Below are positions 28,161 through 36,674 of a DNA stretch of 64,000 nt, one piece after another. Made by a program: the position numbers and the translations under genes. The DNA is taken from contig CAYLRY010000009.1 in NCBI GenBank assembly GCA_964386535.1, forward strand, positions 9,920 to 73,919. The letters run 5' to 3'. Origin of the DNA: CAYLRY01 sp964386535 (lineage in GTDB: Bacteria > Chloroflexota > Dehalococcoidia > Dehalococcoidales > UBA3254). Numbering within the stretch: the stretch's first letter is position 1; every line of letters begins with the position of its first letter. The notes beneath the pieces were generated by a model, which saw only the letters and a program-made list of their open reading frames with translations, was not told the DNA's origin and made no database searches.

Positions 28161-28242
28161 CCATCAAATAGCTTCAAACAGGCACAAGGTTTCTGCACTG
28201 ATTTGGTGAAAAAATCCACGCTCGTTTAGCTTTGTTTGATGG
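28161..28242 (-). repeat. Intergenic element with inverted ends; contains dispersed repeat copy 2
   Basis: Between rpoC and ruvB an 82-base segment is bounded by CCATCAAATA (28161-28170) and its near-complement TGTTTGATGG (28233-28242), nine of ten bases paired. Inside it, 28187-28234 reads on the minus strand like 9659-9705, sharing TCACCAAAT and AGAAACCT. It may be a small non-autonomous element. The rest of the 28099-28322 gap holds a TATAAT (28282-28287) that could serve ruvB, without a good -35. Confidence 0.4.
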
Positions 28243-28322
28243 TGAATCAAGGAAATGCCATCATCTCAATCTTGTATATGCTATAATTAGCATAGATCGT
28301 ACAGGTATAAAGGAGCAACCTA

Positions 28323-29351
28323 ATCGCACGGGTAGTTTCGGGGAAATCAGGAAATGAGGACATCTTGCTGGACACCAGTCTCCGCCCAAGGTGTCTGGAT
28401 GACTTTATCGGACAGACCCGGGTAAAAGAAAACCTGGGCATCACCATCGCCGCCGCCAAGGGACGGGGTGAAGCCCTGGATCATATACTTCTATACGGTC
28501 CTCCTGGATTAGGGAAAACCACACTGGCGCATATTATTGCTACCGAGATGGGTGTAAGTGTTAAAATAACCTCCGGTCCAGCTATTGAACGCACCGGTGA
28601 CCTGGCTGCTATCCTGACAAACCTGCGGAGTCAGGACATATTATTCATCGATGAAATTCACCGGTTATCCCGCGTAGTGGAGGAAATTCTTTATCCTGCC
28701 ATGGAGGATTTCGCTCTGGATATTATTATCGGTAAGGGGCCGGGAGCTAAAAGCTTGCGACTAAAACTGCCGCCTTTCACCTTAATAGGCGCTACCACCA
28801 GGTATGCCATGCTCAGCGCTCCTTTGCGTGACCGCTTTGGTGTAGTACACCGTTTGGATTTTTATGATGAGCAATCGATTGAAAGAATATTAAACAGATC
28901 CGCGGCTTTACTTAAAGTTAAAGCTGAATCTGAAGGGTTGAAAGAGATTGCCTGTAGAGCCAGAGGTACACCCCGAGTGGCAAACCGTTTATTAAAAAGA
29001 GTCAGGGATTATGCTCAGGTTATGGCTGACAGTATAATCACTCAAGAGATTGCCGATCGAGCTTTAACCCAGCTAGAAGTGGATCATATCGGGCTGGATG
29101 AGATAGATCACAAGATATTGAATTCCATAATCAAAAAATTTAACGGTGGGCCGGTTGGACTGGAGACCATAGCCGCTTCAATTAGTGAAGAATCAGATAC
29201 TATCATGGATGTTTATGAGCCCTATTTGATCCAACTAGGTTTTCTTGAAAGAACTCCCCGCGGTAGAGTTGTTACTGAGAGGGCTTACCGGCATCTCAAT
29301 ATACCTTATAAACATACTAAACAAGAGCAACCCACTTTGTGGAAAACCTAG
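28323..29351 (+). CDS. ruvB: Holliday junction branch-migration ATPase RuvB, apparent ATC start
   Basis: RuvB (342 residues from 28323) drives branch migration with RuvA. It has Walker A GPPGLGKTT, Walker B LFIDEIHRL, sensor one GATTRYAML, the arginine-finger region and a C-terminal winged helix. The first ATG/GTG/TTG in frame is TTG 28365 (GAGGA four bases upstream), but the 14 codons before it read ARVVSGKSGNEDIL, which aligns with the conserved RuvB start (compare ERLVSSEADNHESV of B. subtilis). The frame is open only back to 28311, and the only codon well placed after AAAGGAG is ATC at 28323 (7-base spacing). ruvA and ruvC are not adjacent. Confidence 0.93.
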   Translation: MARVVSGKSGNEDILLDTSLRPRCLDDFIGQTRVKENLGITIAAAKGRGEALDHILLYGPPGLGKTTLAHIIATEMGVSVKITSGPAIERTGDLAAILTNLRSQDILFIDEIHRLSRVVEEILYPAMEDFALDIIIGKGPGAKSLRLKLPPFTLIGATTRYAMLSAPLRDRFGVVHRLDFYDEQSIERILNRSAALLKVKAESEGLKEIACRARGTPRVANRLLKRVRDYAQVMADSIITQEIADRALTQLEVDHIGLDEIDHKILNSIIKKFNGGPVGLETIAASISEESDTIMDVYEPYLIQLGFLERTPRGRVVTERAYRHLNIPYKHTKQEQPTLWKT

Positions 29352-29438
29352 CTCACTATTGGGAGATACCAAATTTGGATTAGGGATTTTGTATATTCAA
29401 AATTATGATTTTTACTTTCTCTTTATGTGAGGCTTGAT

Positions 29439-30098
29439 TTGTCCTGTCTTGTGCGTTTAATGGTTAAAGAGGATATCACTCAGATCAGTGTCATTGACCG
29501 GGAAGCTTTTCCAACTATGTGGCCGCCGGTTAATTTCCAGCGAGAGCTTACCAACCGCATGGCTCATTATCTGGTAGTCAGCGATGGAACACGGGTACTG
29601 GATCAACCTGGAGCAAACCCTGATTCCGGTTCAAAACCAAGACGCTCATTTTGGGGTCTTATTTTCCCTTTTATTGGTAACCCTGCAAAGTCAGGTAATC
29701 CATCTGAGAGAGTAAGTGAATATATAATTGGATTTGTGGGAATGTGGTTGATGGTGGATGAAGCCCACATTATTAACATAGCAGTCAGGGGTGTTTGCCG
29801 GGGCAAAGGTATAGGTGAGCTCCTTCTGATCTCCTGTATTGATTTAGCCTATAAGCTGAAAGCCACTGTAGTTACTCTGGAAGTACGGGCCAGTAATACT
29901 ATAGCCCAGAACCTTTACACAAAATATGGTTTTAATCAGGTTGGTTTACGAAAAAAATATTACACTGACAATAATGAAGATGCCCTCATTATGACTACGG
30001 ATATTATTACCACGGATGCTTTTATGCAACGTTTTCAGAAACTTAAAGAGGCTCATTTCCAGAAATTAAAAGATATTATTTACCATGTCCCAATGTAA
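29439..30098 (+). CDS. GNAT acetyltransferase, RimI-like
   Basis: This is a GNAT-fold N-acetyltransferase of the RimI type, which would acetylate the N terminus of a ribosomal or other protein. IDREAFPTMWPP is the acceptor side, and VRGVCRGKGIGELLL is the acetyl-CoA loop (R-G-x-G-I/G pattern). LEVRASNTIAQNLYTKYGF is the canonical RimI ending. An insertion of about 40 residues with Pro/Ser-rich sequence (PGANPDSGSKPRR, FIGNPAKSG) separates strands one and two. The frame opens at GTG 29427, but GAGG six bases before TTG 29439 supports that start. It lies 87 bases after ruvB. Confidence 0.82.
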   Translation: MSCLVRLMVKEDITQISVIDREAFPTMWPPVNFQRELTNRMAHYLVVSDGTRVLDQPGANPDSGSKPRRSFWGLIFPFIGNPAKSGNPSERVSEYIIGFVGMWLMVDEAHIINIAVRGVCRGKGIGELLLISCIDLAYKLKATVVTLEVRASNTIAQNLYTKYGFNQVGLRKKYYTDNNEDALIMTTDIITTDAFMQRFQKLKEAHFQKLKDIIYHVPM

Positions 30099-30185
30099 CA
30101 TGAGGTAAGAACAGCGGATAAATCCTGACTTGTTCAGAAATGGAAACCGCCAACCTTTTGAAATTGTGTCAACCGTTGTTTACAC

Positions 30186-30644
30186 TTAAAATCCAAACAG
30201 ATTCCGCCGTGTCTGTGTTTCAGCCTGTAGATTGGCTCTTAGCCATTTTACCATGCCCTCTCTACTTTTTGACATAGGTTCCTTAAGTTTATCAATTGGC
30301 AAGTCCTGTAACGTAGATAAGGACTGGCTTCTCCTGGCAATTTCAATTCTTTCATTCATTTCGTTAATGAGATTATAAGTTTCTTTAAGAGCGGTCAATG
30401 TCTCCGACTCGAAATAATCCAGCCTATCCTGGTAGGCTTTCCAGGCCCCAGTTTTAAATTTTTTAGGTGATTGAGGATTTATGCGCCTGGTCTCCAATAT
30501 TTTAAAATTTTCATTAATATCTGCAATCATACCGATTGCGGATTGCAGTCTGGGAGTTGATCGTTTTCTAGTCCTGGTCAAGGTAAATATCAGAATCAGT
30601 ATCAGAGCAATAAAAATTATATAAGACGTCCAATTTTCAGCCAT
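30186..30644 (-). CDS. Small membrane-anchored coiled-coil protein, function unknown
   Basis: I do not recognise a family. The 152-residue protein has one N-terminal transmembrane helix (about 6-23, SYIIFIALILILIFTL), a basic stop (TRTRKRS), and a cytoplasmic helical domain with likely coiled coil (FESETLTALKETYNLINEMNERIEIARR). It ends in TRRNLFGF. ATG 30644 has GAGG seven bases upstream; a GTG at 30650 is too close to the SD. It lies 76 bases beyond the 3' end of the methyltransferase gene on the same strand and may be co-transcribed. Confidence 0.65.
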   Translation of the reverse strand: MAENWTSYIIFIALILILIFTLTRTRKRSTPRLQSAIGMIADINENFKILETRRINPQSPKKFKTGAWKAYQDRLDYFESETLTALKETYNLINEMNERIEIARRSQSLSTLQDLPIDKLKEPMSKSREGMVKWLRANLQAETQTRRNLFGF

Positions 30645-30720
30645 TTCCACACCTCAAAGCGCAGAGATTAAGTCATCAGATTACACATCATTAAAACACA
30701 ATATGCCGGATCTGTCCATA

Positions 30721-31386
30721 TTATCTCTTAACCAGCAAACAGATATTTCGTGAAAAGTATTTGACCGGGAAATGATATTTCTTTTCAGGGAAAGATTTCA
30801 ACAGGGTTAATCCTGCCCTTTTCACCAACTTTTCCATTTCCGGATAAGTGAAAAGATAGTAATAACGCAGCACTTCCTGCCCTTTAACTTTCCAGGGAAC
30901 ATAAATTTCTTTTCTTTTAAACCAGAAACGAGGCTGCCAGCGGTTCCAGACGGTAACCATGGCCTCTCCACCCGGTTTTAATACCCTTCTAAGTTCCTTC
31001 AAAGCCGCAATTTGCTCTTCGTGGGCCTGTATGTGATGATAAGTTGCTATTGAAATAGCCCAATCAAAACTCGCGTCGCTATAAGGCAATCGCCGCACAT
31101 CAGCAATCTGTAAATTTACCGTAAACTCAAACTTTTGGGAGTAGCGGCGCGCCAGCTTTATCATCTCAGCGGAAAAATCCATTCCAAAAAGGTCAAAACC
31201 GGCTTTAAAGGGTAAAAAATCGGCTCCATGACCGCTTCCCAGGTTCAGGAGTCTGCCCCGCTTCCATCTTTGCGATAAAATTTCCAGTTCATAACGAAAT
31301 ATTGAATAATGGCGGTAATTATACCAGCCCGGAGCAATCCGGTCATAAACCTCCTTGTTTGTTTTATCGTTAAACTTAGCAGGTAT
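30721..31386 (-). CDS. Class I SAM methyltransferase, apparent ATA start
   Basis: This is a 221-residue class I methyltransferase. Motif I is LLNLGSGHGADFLPF, the acidic post-I end is DFSAEM, motif II is FDWAISIATYHHI and motif III is LKPGGEAMVTVW. The first ATG in frame (31182) comes after motif I, so a protein from there could not bind SAM. The frame is open upstream to TAA at 31399 and contains no ATG, GTG or TTG. ATA at 31386 is seven bases after AAAGGGG and gives PAKFNDKTNKEVYDRIAPGW, the normal start of Trm9/ALKBH8-like and UbiE-like relatives. It is divergent from elp3, with 61 bases between. Confidence 0.82.
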   Translation of the reverse strand: MPAKFNDKTNKEVYDRIAPGWYNYRHYSIFRYELEILSQRWKRGRLLNLGSGHGADFLPFKAGFDLFGMDFSAEMIKLARRYSQKFEFTVNLQIADVRRLPYSDASFDWAISIATYHHIQAHEEQIAALKELRRVLKPGGEAMVTVWNRWQPRFWFKRKEIYVPWKVKGQEVLRYYYLFTYPEMEKLVKRAGLTLLKSFPEKKYHFPVKYFSRNICLLVKR

Positions 31387-31447
31387 TTGATTACCCCTTT
31401 ATTTCACGGAATTGTATCTATCTGATAAACTATTAAAGGAAGTATAT

Positions 31448-32839
31448 ATGAAAAAAACTACCAGAACAATATCCGGCATAACACCGATAGCGGTTATGAC
31501 TAAGCCTATGGGATGCCCCGGTAAGTGTGTATATTGCCCAACTTTCAACGCCACCCCTCAAAGCTACACCCCGGAGTCTCCCGCAGTGCTGCGCGCTCGT
31601 GAGTGTCAGTACGATGCTGCCGAACAAGTTAAACTGAGACTCAAAACTCTAACTGAAATGGGTCACCCCACCGATAAGGTCGAGCTAATCATTATGGGTG
31701 GCACTTTCCCAGCCGCTCCAAGAGAATATCAGGACGGCTTTATCAAGGACTGTTTTGATGCGCTGAACGGTCAGGCCTCAAATAGTCTTCAGGAGGCAAT
31801 GCTTGTCAACGAGACCGCTGTTCACCGTTGTACGGGGTTATGCATCGAGACGCGCCCAGATTTTTGTAGACAGGCAGAGATAGACCATATGCTGGAATAC
31901 GGCACCACGAGAGTGGAAATTGGGGTCCAGATGCTCAGCGATGCTATTTATCAGTACGTAAAAAGGGGTCATACGGTAGAAGATGTGGTGAAAGCCACCG
32001 CTCTGCTTAGAGAAAACGGCCTCAAAGTCCACTATCACTGGATGCCTGGACTACCTGGAGCCACTCCTGAACTGGATCTCAGGTTGTCCAATATGCTGTG
32101 GGACGATCCACGTTTCCGTCCGGACGGCCTTAAAATCTACCCTACCATGGTAGTAGAAGGTACTGAGTTGGAAAAATGGTACCTTGAAAATAAATTTGAA
32201 CCCTATCCTGATGATATTATGATAGATCTGATCGCGGACATTAAAGCCAGGGTACCTGAATATGTACGTATTTCCAGGGTCTTACGTGACATCCCATCCA
32301 AATTCATAGTCGGCGGCTTACGTGACTCGCTGCGGGACCCTCTCAAACAGCGTATGACTCAAAAGGGAACTCGTTGTCAATGTATTCGCTGTCGTGAATA
32401 CGGCTTCCGCATCCGTGATGGCTGGCATCCGGACGAACCTCACCTGGCACGCCTGGAATATGAAGCTGCGGGAGGTAAGGAAATCTTCCTTTCTTTCAAG
32501 GATGATCAGGAGACATTATTTGGGCTGCTTAGATTGAGAATCCAGGATCGACCTGTCCCCGGTTTACCTGAGCATCTGCGTGATCAGACAGCTTTGGTAC
32601 GTGAATTACACGTCTTTGGTCCGGAACTGTCTCTAAGTCAACGCGACTCCACAGCCGCCCAGCATCGCGGTCTGGGAAAAGCCTTGCTAAAAGAAGCTGA
32701 ATATATTACTTCACAAGAATTCCGTCGTGATTGGTTAGCTGTCCTCAGTGGAGTTGGCGCCCGTCAATATTACAGAGCTGAAGGTTACAGGCTCCAGGGA
32801 GCTTATATGGTTAAAAAGGTCCGTAACTTGAATGATTAG
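31448..32839 (+). CDS. elp3: Elp3-family radical SAM/GNAT tRNA-modifying enzyme
   Basis: This 463-residue protein joins a radical SAM domain and a C-terminal GNAT domain, the layout of Elp3, which makes 5-carboxymethyl-type modifications at wobble uridine of tRNA. The cluster ligands are C23, C27 and C30 (CPGKCVYC). GGTFPAAPREYQ, MPGLPGATPELD and a second cysteine set CQCIRCRE are typical. The GNAT part has HRGLGKALLKEAE and YYRAEGYRLQGAYM. The frame opens at 31412, but AAAGGA seven bases before ATG 31448 fixes the start. It works alone in bacteria and archaea without Elp1/2. Confidence 0.93.
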   Translation: MKKTTRTISGITPIAVMTKPMGCPGKCVYCPTFNATPQSYTPESPAVLRARECQYDAAEQVKLRLKTLTEMGHPTDKVELIIMGGTFPAAPREYQDGFIKDCFDALNGQASNSLQEAMLVNETAVHRCTGLCIETRPDFCRQAEIDHMLEYGTTRVEIGVQMLSDAIYQYVKRGHTVEDVVKATALLRENGLKVHYHWMPGLPGATPELDLRLSNMLWDDPRFRPDGLKIYPTMVVEGTELEKWYLENKFEPYPDDIMIDLIADIKARVPEYVRISRVLRDIPSKFIVGGLRDSLRDPLKQRMTQKGTRCQCIRCREYGFRIRDGWHPDEPHLARLEYEAAGGKEIFLSFKDDQETLFGLLRLRIQDRPVPGLPEHLRDQTALVRELHVFGPELSLSQRDSTAAQHRGLGKALLKEAEYITSQEFRRDWLAVLSGVGARQYYRAEGYRLQGAYMVKKVRNLND

Positions 32840-33022
32840 TTTTGCCTGTGCACCCTATCTTTGGCAATCAGCATTATAGTCAATGATTTATAGTAATCAT
32901 TACTTCTGTCTTTAAGCCAGTACCCCTTATTATATCTGTTTGGAGTCACCGTTCTCCTCTTTACCGAGTGGACGAAACCTCTGGTGATGGGTGTGAAGAA
33001 TAACTTTCCAGGTAAGGCTCAT

Positions 33023-33409
33023 TTAATTCTTTGTCTCCCGCTGATTCTCAATTTCCCATAAGCGCGCATCACCTATACCGAAGTGGTGGGCTATTTCATG
33101 GCGGACCACTCGCCGGATTTCTTCTTTGATACACATTTCATCGGCACCACATTTGGCTTCTATGCTCTTCTGAAAAATGGTCACTTTATCCGGCGGAACC
33201 ATGCCATAGCCAGTATGTCGCATAGTCAGGGGTACCCCCTCATATAACCCCAGCAATATCATCGAATTTCTCAATCCTGCTTGCCGCATCTGGCGGCGGG
33301 ACGGCAGGTCCTCAACAGTCACATCGATATTTTCCAGCCTTTCCTGGAACTCCTCCGGCAAACCTTCCATAGCTTCGGCTACCAGTTGCTCGAATCTTGC
33401 CCTATCCAT
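33023..33409 (-). CDS. Zincin-like metallopeptidase (PF06262-type)
   Basis: This 128-residue protein carries HEIAHHFGIGD near its C terminus, an HExxHxxGxxD zinc-peptidase signature, with E as the general base. The first half, F..LV.EAMEGLPEEF.E.L.NIDVTVED, matches the 'possible zinc metallopeptidase' family PF06262. It has no signal peptide. It starts four bases after the stop of the S41 protease gene, so the two are one transcript. Its substrates are unknown. Confidence 0.85.
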   Translation of the reverse strand: MDRARFEQLVAEAMEGLPEEFQERLENIDVTVEDLPSRRQMRQAGLRNSMILLGLYEGVPLTMRHTGYGMVPPDKVTIFQKSIEAKCGADEMCIKEEIRRVVRHEIAHHFGIGDARLWEIENQRETKN

Positions 33410-33413
33410 TTTC

Positions 33414-34574
33414 TTATCTGGCCTTGTTCAAGAAATCAACGGCCCACTGGATTGCCTCATCGCCGGTTTGAGTAAGAATATTATCCGGCGTAATTCCCTT
33501 TCCTTCGATCTCACGACCGTTCGGCGTCAACCAGCGGCCTATGGTTAGATAAATGGCAGATCCGTCACTCAGTTCAAAAAAGGAATTATAACTGCCTTTT
33601 CCTAGAGTTGCAGTACCGGCAATAGTAGCACGTTTGTAGTCCTGCAAAGCCCCAGAAAGAACCTCACTGGCGCTAGCGCTGTACTGGTCCACCAATACCA
33701 CCATTGGTAGTGTGGTATAAACGCCATTAGGCCTAACTGATTCTGAAGTGGTTTTCCCCTGATTGTCTCTTAAGGTAATTATCACTCCTTCTTTGATAAA
33801 ATGACTGGCCACATCTATGAGGGCTGTTACCAGGCCGCCTGGATTGGAGCGTAAATCAAGTATTATTCCCCTGGCTTTATTCAAATCCATATTTTTTAAC
33901 GCTGAATTAACTTCCAGGTTAGTCCGTTCATTAAAACTATATATTCTTATATAAGCCACATTATCTTCCATCTGGTATTCAACCGAGGTAGAATTGATTT
34001 CTTCCCGTGTTATCATAATCTCTACAGGTTCCTCTGAGTCCTGGTGAATTATTACCAGTTTAACTTTAGTTCCTACCGGACCCCTGACCATGGATATGGT
34101 TTCCAGAAGACTCAATCCTTCGGTAGCCTTATCATCCACAGCTTTGATAATATCACCTGTTCTGATTCCGGCTCTTTCCGCCGGCGAACCCTTCATAGGT
34201 GCCACTATAATAGGCTCTTTATTTTTATTAACTGATACCGAAGCGCCTATCCCACCGAAACTTCCCTGCATATCACTTTTTTCAAACTCATATGCTTCAG
34301 CATTTAAGTATCCCGAATACGGATCATCCAGAGCCTGCACAATGCCCTTTAAGGCTCCTTCGTTAAGCGCAGCAGACTCAACCTTCTCTGGTTCCACATA
34401 ATAACGGCTGATGATATTCCAAGCCTCATTCATTAAACCTGCATTCAAACCCTGTGTTGGCGCAGGAGCAGTTGTCCGTGTTCCCAGGCTGAGCATGCAG
34501 CCTGCTCCAAAAACCATTGAAAGCACCAATATAGATAGTATGCATACCAGACCGAGTTTCGTTTTTCTTTGCAT
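33414..34574 (-). CDS. C-terminal processing peptidase (S41), lipoprotein
   Basis: This 386-residue protease has an N-terminal signal and lipobox (VFGAGC), so it is probably anchored outside the membrane. A PDZ domain (about 100-185, with IVAPMKGSPAERAGIRTGDII) precedes the S41 catalytic domain. S301, the middle Ser of SASASE, and K326 in TLGKGSY form the Ser-Lys dyad, spaced 25 residues apart as in Tsp. It belongs with CtpA/CtpB, which trim protein C termini. GAGG precedes ATG 34574. A 234-base gap upstream separates it from rsmE. Confidence 0.93.
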   Translation of the reverse strand: MQRKTKLGLVCILSILVLSMVFGAGCMLSLGTRTTAPAPTQGLNAGLMNEAWNIISRYYVEPEKVESAALNEGALKGIVQALDDPYSGYLNAEAYEFEKSDMQGSFGGIGASVSVNKNKEPIIVAPMKGSPAERAGIRTGDIIKAVDDKATEGLSLLETISMVRGPVGTKVKLVIIHQDSEEPVEIMITREEINSTSVEYQMEDNVAYIRIYSFNERTNLEVNSALKNMDLNKARGIILDLRSNPGGLVTALIDVASHFIKEGVIITLRDNQGKTTSESVRPNGVYTTLPMVVLVDQYSASASEVLSGALQDYKRATIAGTATLGKGSYNSFFELSDGSAIYLTIGRWLTPNGREIEGKGITPDNILTQTGDEAIQWAVDFLNKAR

Positions 34575-34808
34575 TAAACCAACCTCACATATACCCTTTT
34601 AAGACTCAATATTTTAAGAAACAGCCAATTAAAATTATACTTATATTCTCATTTCAAGTACACCAACCCGGATTGACCTTAATTTAGCTGAAAAGCCAAT
34701 TGCAGTGAACTATAAAGGACTTAATCAATTCTAAAGATTAAAGAAGCATTTTCCCATTCTTTTAAATCAAGATAACTTTAATCTGGGTTTTTCTGTGCCT
34801 ACTTAGCT

Positions 34809-35534
34809 CTACATCCAGATTAAACGCAGAAAACTGGCCACGGCTAAGGCTGCCGTTTCTACTCGCAGGACAGTTGGCCCCAGAGAGACCGGTTGATAGC
34901 CAGCTTTCAGTATTAATTGTACTTCCTCCAGACTAAAATCTCCCTCAGGGCCAATCAGCACGAGCGTATTCGCCGGTAATTGATCTGGCAGCACCTCCCG
35001 GATAGGCTGACTTGCTACCGTCAATGTCGGCACCAGCTTTAAATCATATTTAGCAGCCTGTTCCAGGACTTCTGAAATTTTCTTAATAGGTGAAATTAAG
35101 GGTAGCCTGTTTCTTCCGCTTTGCTCTGCCGCACTCCTGGCAATCTTTTTCCAGCGCATCAGGCGGCTTTCTTTCATATCTTCCCTTTGGATATTCGCCC
35201 TTTCGGTTACCAGCGGAATAATACTGTCCACTCCAAGTTGCGTCAGCTTGTCTATAATATCATCCATTCTGGACTGCTTGGGAACGGCGCAAGCAATACT
35301 GATTTTTGTATTTGCGCCTGGTTGAGGCGGTTTTCTTTCCTTAATTTCCAAAATAGCCTCTTTCCGTTTTATTGAATTGATAATACTGACCCATACATTC
35401 CCTTCATTGTCGAAAACCACCACCTGGTCTCCTGGTTTCAAACGCAAAACGTTCTTCATATGGTGCAATTGCTCAGGGTCTGAGAACGAAATTTTTCCGC
35501 CGTATACAGGCTTATCAATGTAAAACCGGTTCAT
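34809..35534 (-). CDS. rsmE: 16S rRNA (uracil-1498-N3)-methyltransferase RsmE
   Basis: This 241-residue SPOUT-class enzyme methylates U1498 of 16S rRNA. The trefoil-knot SAM site is seen as LIGPEGDFSLEEV and SLGPTVLRVETAALAVASFL at the C terminus. The N-terminal PUA-like domain has HH.KNVLRLKPGDQVVVFDNEG. The frame extends to 35606, but MNRFYIDKP at 35534 with GGAG upstream is the family start. It is divergent from the MetE-like gene. Confidence 0.93.
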   Translation of the reverse strand: MNRFYIDKPVYGGKISFSDPEQLHHMKNVLRLKPGDQVVVFDNEGNVWVSIINSIKRKEAILEIKERKPPQPGANTKISIACAVPKQSRMDDIIDKLTQLGVDSIIPLVTERANIQREDMKESRLMRWKKIARSAAEQSGRNRLPLISPIKKISEVLEQAAKYDLKLVPTLTVASQPIREVLPDQLPANTLVLIGPEGDFSLEEVQLILKAGYQPVSLGPTVLRVETAALAVASFLRLIWM

Positions 35535-35655
35535 GTTTTTGTTTCTCCAACTACTTTCTATAAGTATTGTAATATTTTTCCGGATTAAGTACCCTGTTTC
35601 AATCATGCCTCTTTAAACTTTCCTTAGAAGCTGATTTCCTGTACAATGATTATTG

Positions 35656-36519
35656 ATGTTTACAACAGTAATTGGAAGCTACCCGCTTAAATATGCCCAG
35701 TTGGGGAAAGATGCTATTCTGCGGTCCGTACAGGACCAGTTGGACGCCGGGATTGATCTGGTTAGTGACGGCCAGACCCGTTTTGATATGATCGAATGCT
35801 TTGCCAGAATTATTGAAGGCTATTCTTTTGAGACTAAAAGCTTTATTAAGAGCAAGATTGGCAGGGCATTACCGGACTTTTTACTTGAAGACCTGGAAAC
35901 TGCCAGAGGGTTAACACCTCATGTTAAGGGCATCATCACCGGACCCATAACACTGGTATTCTCCTCCAGGATCAAAGGTTTTTACCGGGGATATCATGAT
36001 GAGGGTATATATATGGATACCGCTGGAGCCCTGCTGGATATTGCCCTGGCTATGGAACGGCAGGGGGCTGAATGGATCCAGATTGACGAGCCTTATTTAT
36101 CCGTGGGTGCTCCAATGGATATTGCTAAAAAAGCCATTGAAAGCATCAGTACTAAAATAAAGGTTCCAGTAGCCCTGCATGTCTGCGGGAAAGTGGTTTC
36201 AATTATCGAGCAGTTGCTGGAAATAAAAGGAGTGATGCTTCTTTCTCATGGTTTCAAGGGAGAAGATAATATTTCAATTCTCTCTAATGAAAAATTAGCC
36301 TCTTCTAACAGAGTCCTGGGTTTGGGTTGCGTAAACACCAAAAATCGCCGGGTCGAGGATGTTGAAGAAATCAGTGATATTATACGGACCGCCCTTAAAA
36401 GCCTACCTCCGGATAGGCTAGTTATACATCCGGATTGCGGCTTAAGACTGCTTGATCGGGAGACTGCTATAGGTAAAATGAAGAACATGGTACATGCCAG
36501 TCGTATGGCTCTTCAATAA
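35656..36519 (+). CDS. Core MetE-like methionine synthase / methyltransferase
   Basis: This 287-residue TIM-barrel protein matches only the catalytic C-terminal half of cobalamin-independent methionine synthase. It keeps TVIGSYP, DG.....D, ITGPIT, WIQIDEP and the zinc ligands H175-x-C177 (HVCGK) and C261 (HPDCGL). It lacks the N-terminal barrel needed for folate. Stand-alone core MetE proteins that take the methyl group from methylcobalamin or a corrinoid protein are described in Dehalococcoides, and this gene fits that type. The alternative is a corrinoid-dependent methyltransferase of another acceptor. A MITE-like repeat follows nine bases after the stop. Confidence 0.82.
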   Translation: MFTTVIGSYPLKYAQLGKDAILRSVQDQLDAGIDLVSDGQTRFDMIECFARIIEGYSFETKSFIKSKIGRALPDFLLEDLETARGLTPHVKGIITGPITLVFSSRIKGFYRGYHDEGIYMDTAGALLDIALAMERQGAEWIQIDEPYLSVGAPMDIAKKAIESISTKIKVPVALHVCGKVVSIIEQLLEIKGVMLLSHGFKGEDNISILSNEKLASSNRVLGLGCVNTKNRRVEDVEEISDIIRTALKSLPPDRLVIHPDCGLRLLDRETAIGKMKNMVHASRMALQ

Positions 36520-36528
36520 TAAGTGTTG

Positions 36529-36627
36529 GCTCAAGTGTAAAAAGGTCTTATAACTGTATTTTTAGCAAATTTTCGAAGCTAAATTTCTGAATAAAATGTT
36601 TAAATACTGCCGTTTTGCAGTACAGTC
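36529..36627 (+). mobile_element. 99-bp MITE-like element, copy A
   Basis: This element matches the reverse complement of 50108-50206 over 99 bases without a gap, with about 13 differences (87%). It is flanked by a perfect 7-base direct repeat AGTGTTG (36522-36528 and 36628-36634), as expected for a target-site duplication. The ends are imperfect inverted repeats around TGTAAAAAGG and CTGCAAAACGG. An internal TTTAGC...GCTAAA stem is present. It has no coding capacity. Confidence 0.75.
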
Positions 36628-36674
36628 AGTGTTGATAAAATAGTCTTCCCTGGATCCTTTTCAGTTGTCCCTGT

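Noticed and set aside
28365..28367. TTG as the true ruvB start
   Set aside because: It would drop a conserved N-terminal stretch that is clearly coded just upstream; it has a GAGGA but with only four bases spacing. It cannot be fully excluded.
32940..33000. Possible third copy of the TCACCAAAT/AGAAACCT repeat
   Set aside because: Only GAAACCTC and a few scattered bases match, so the similarity is no better than chance.
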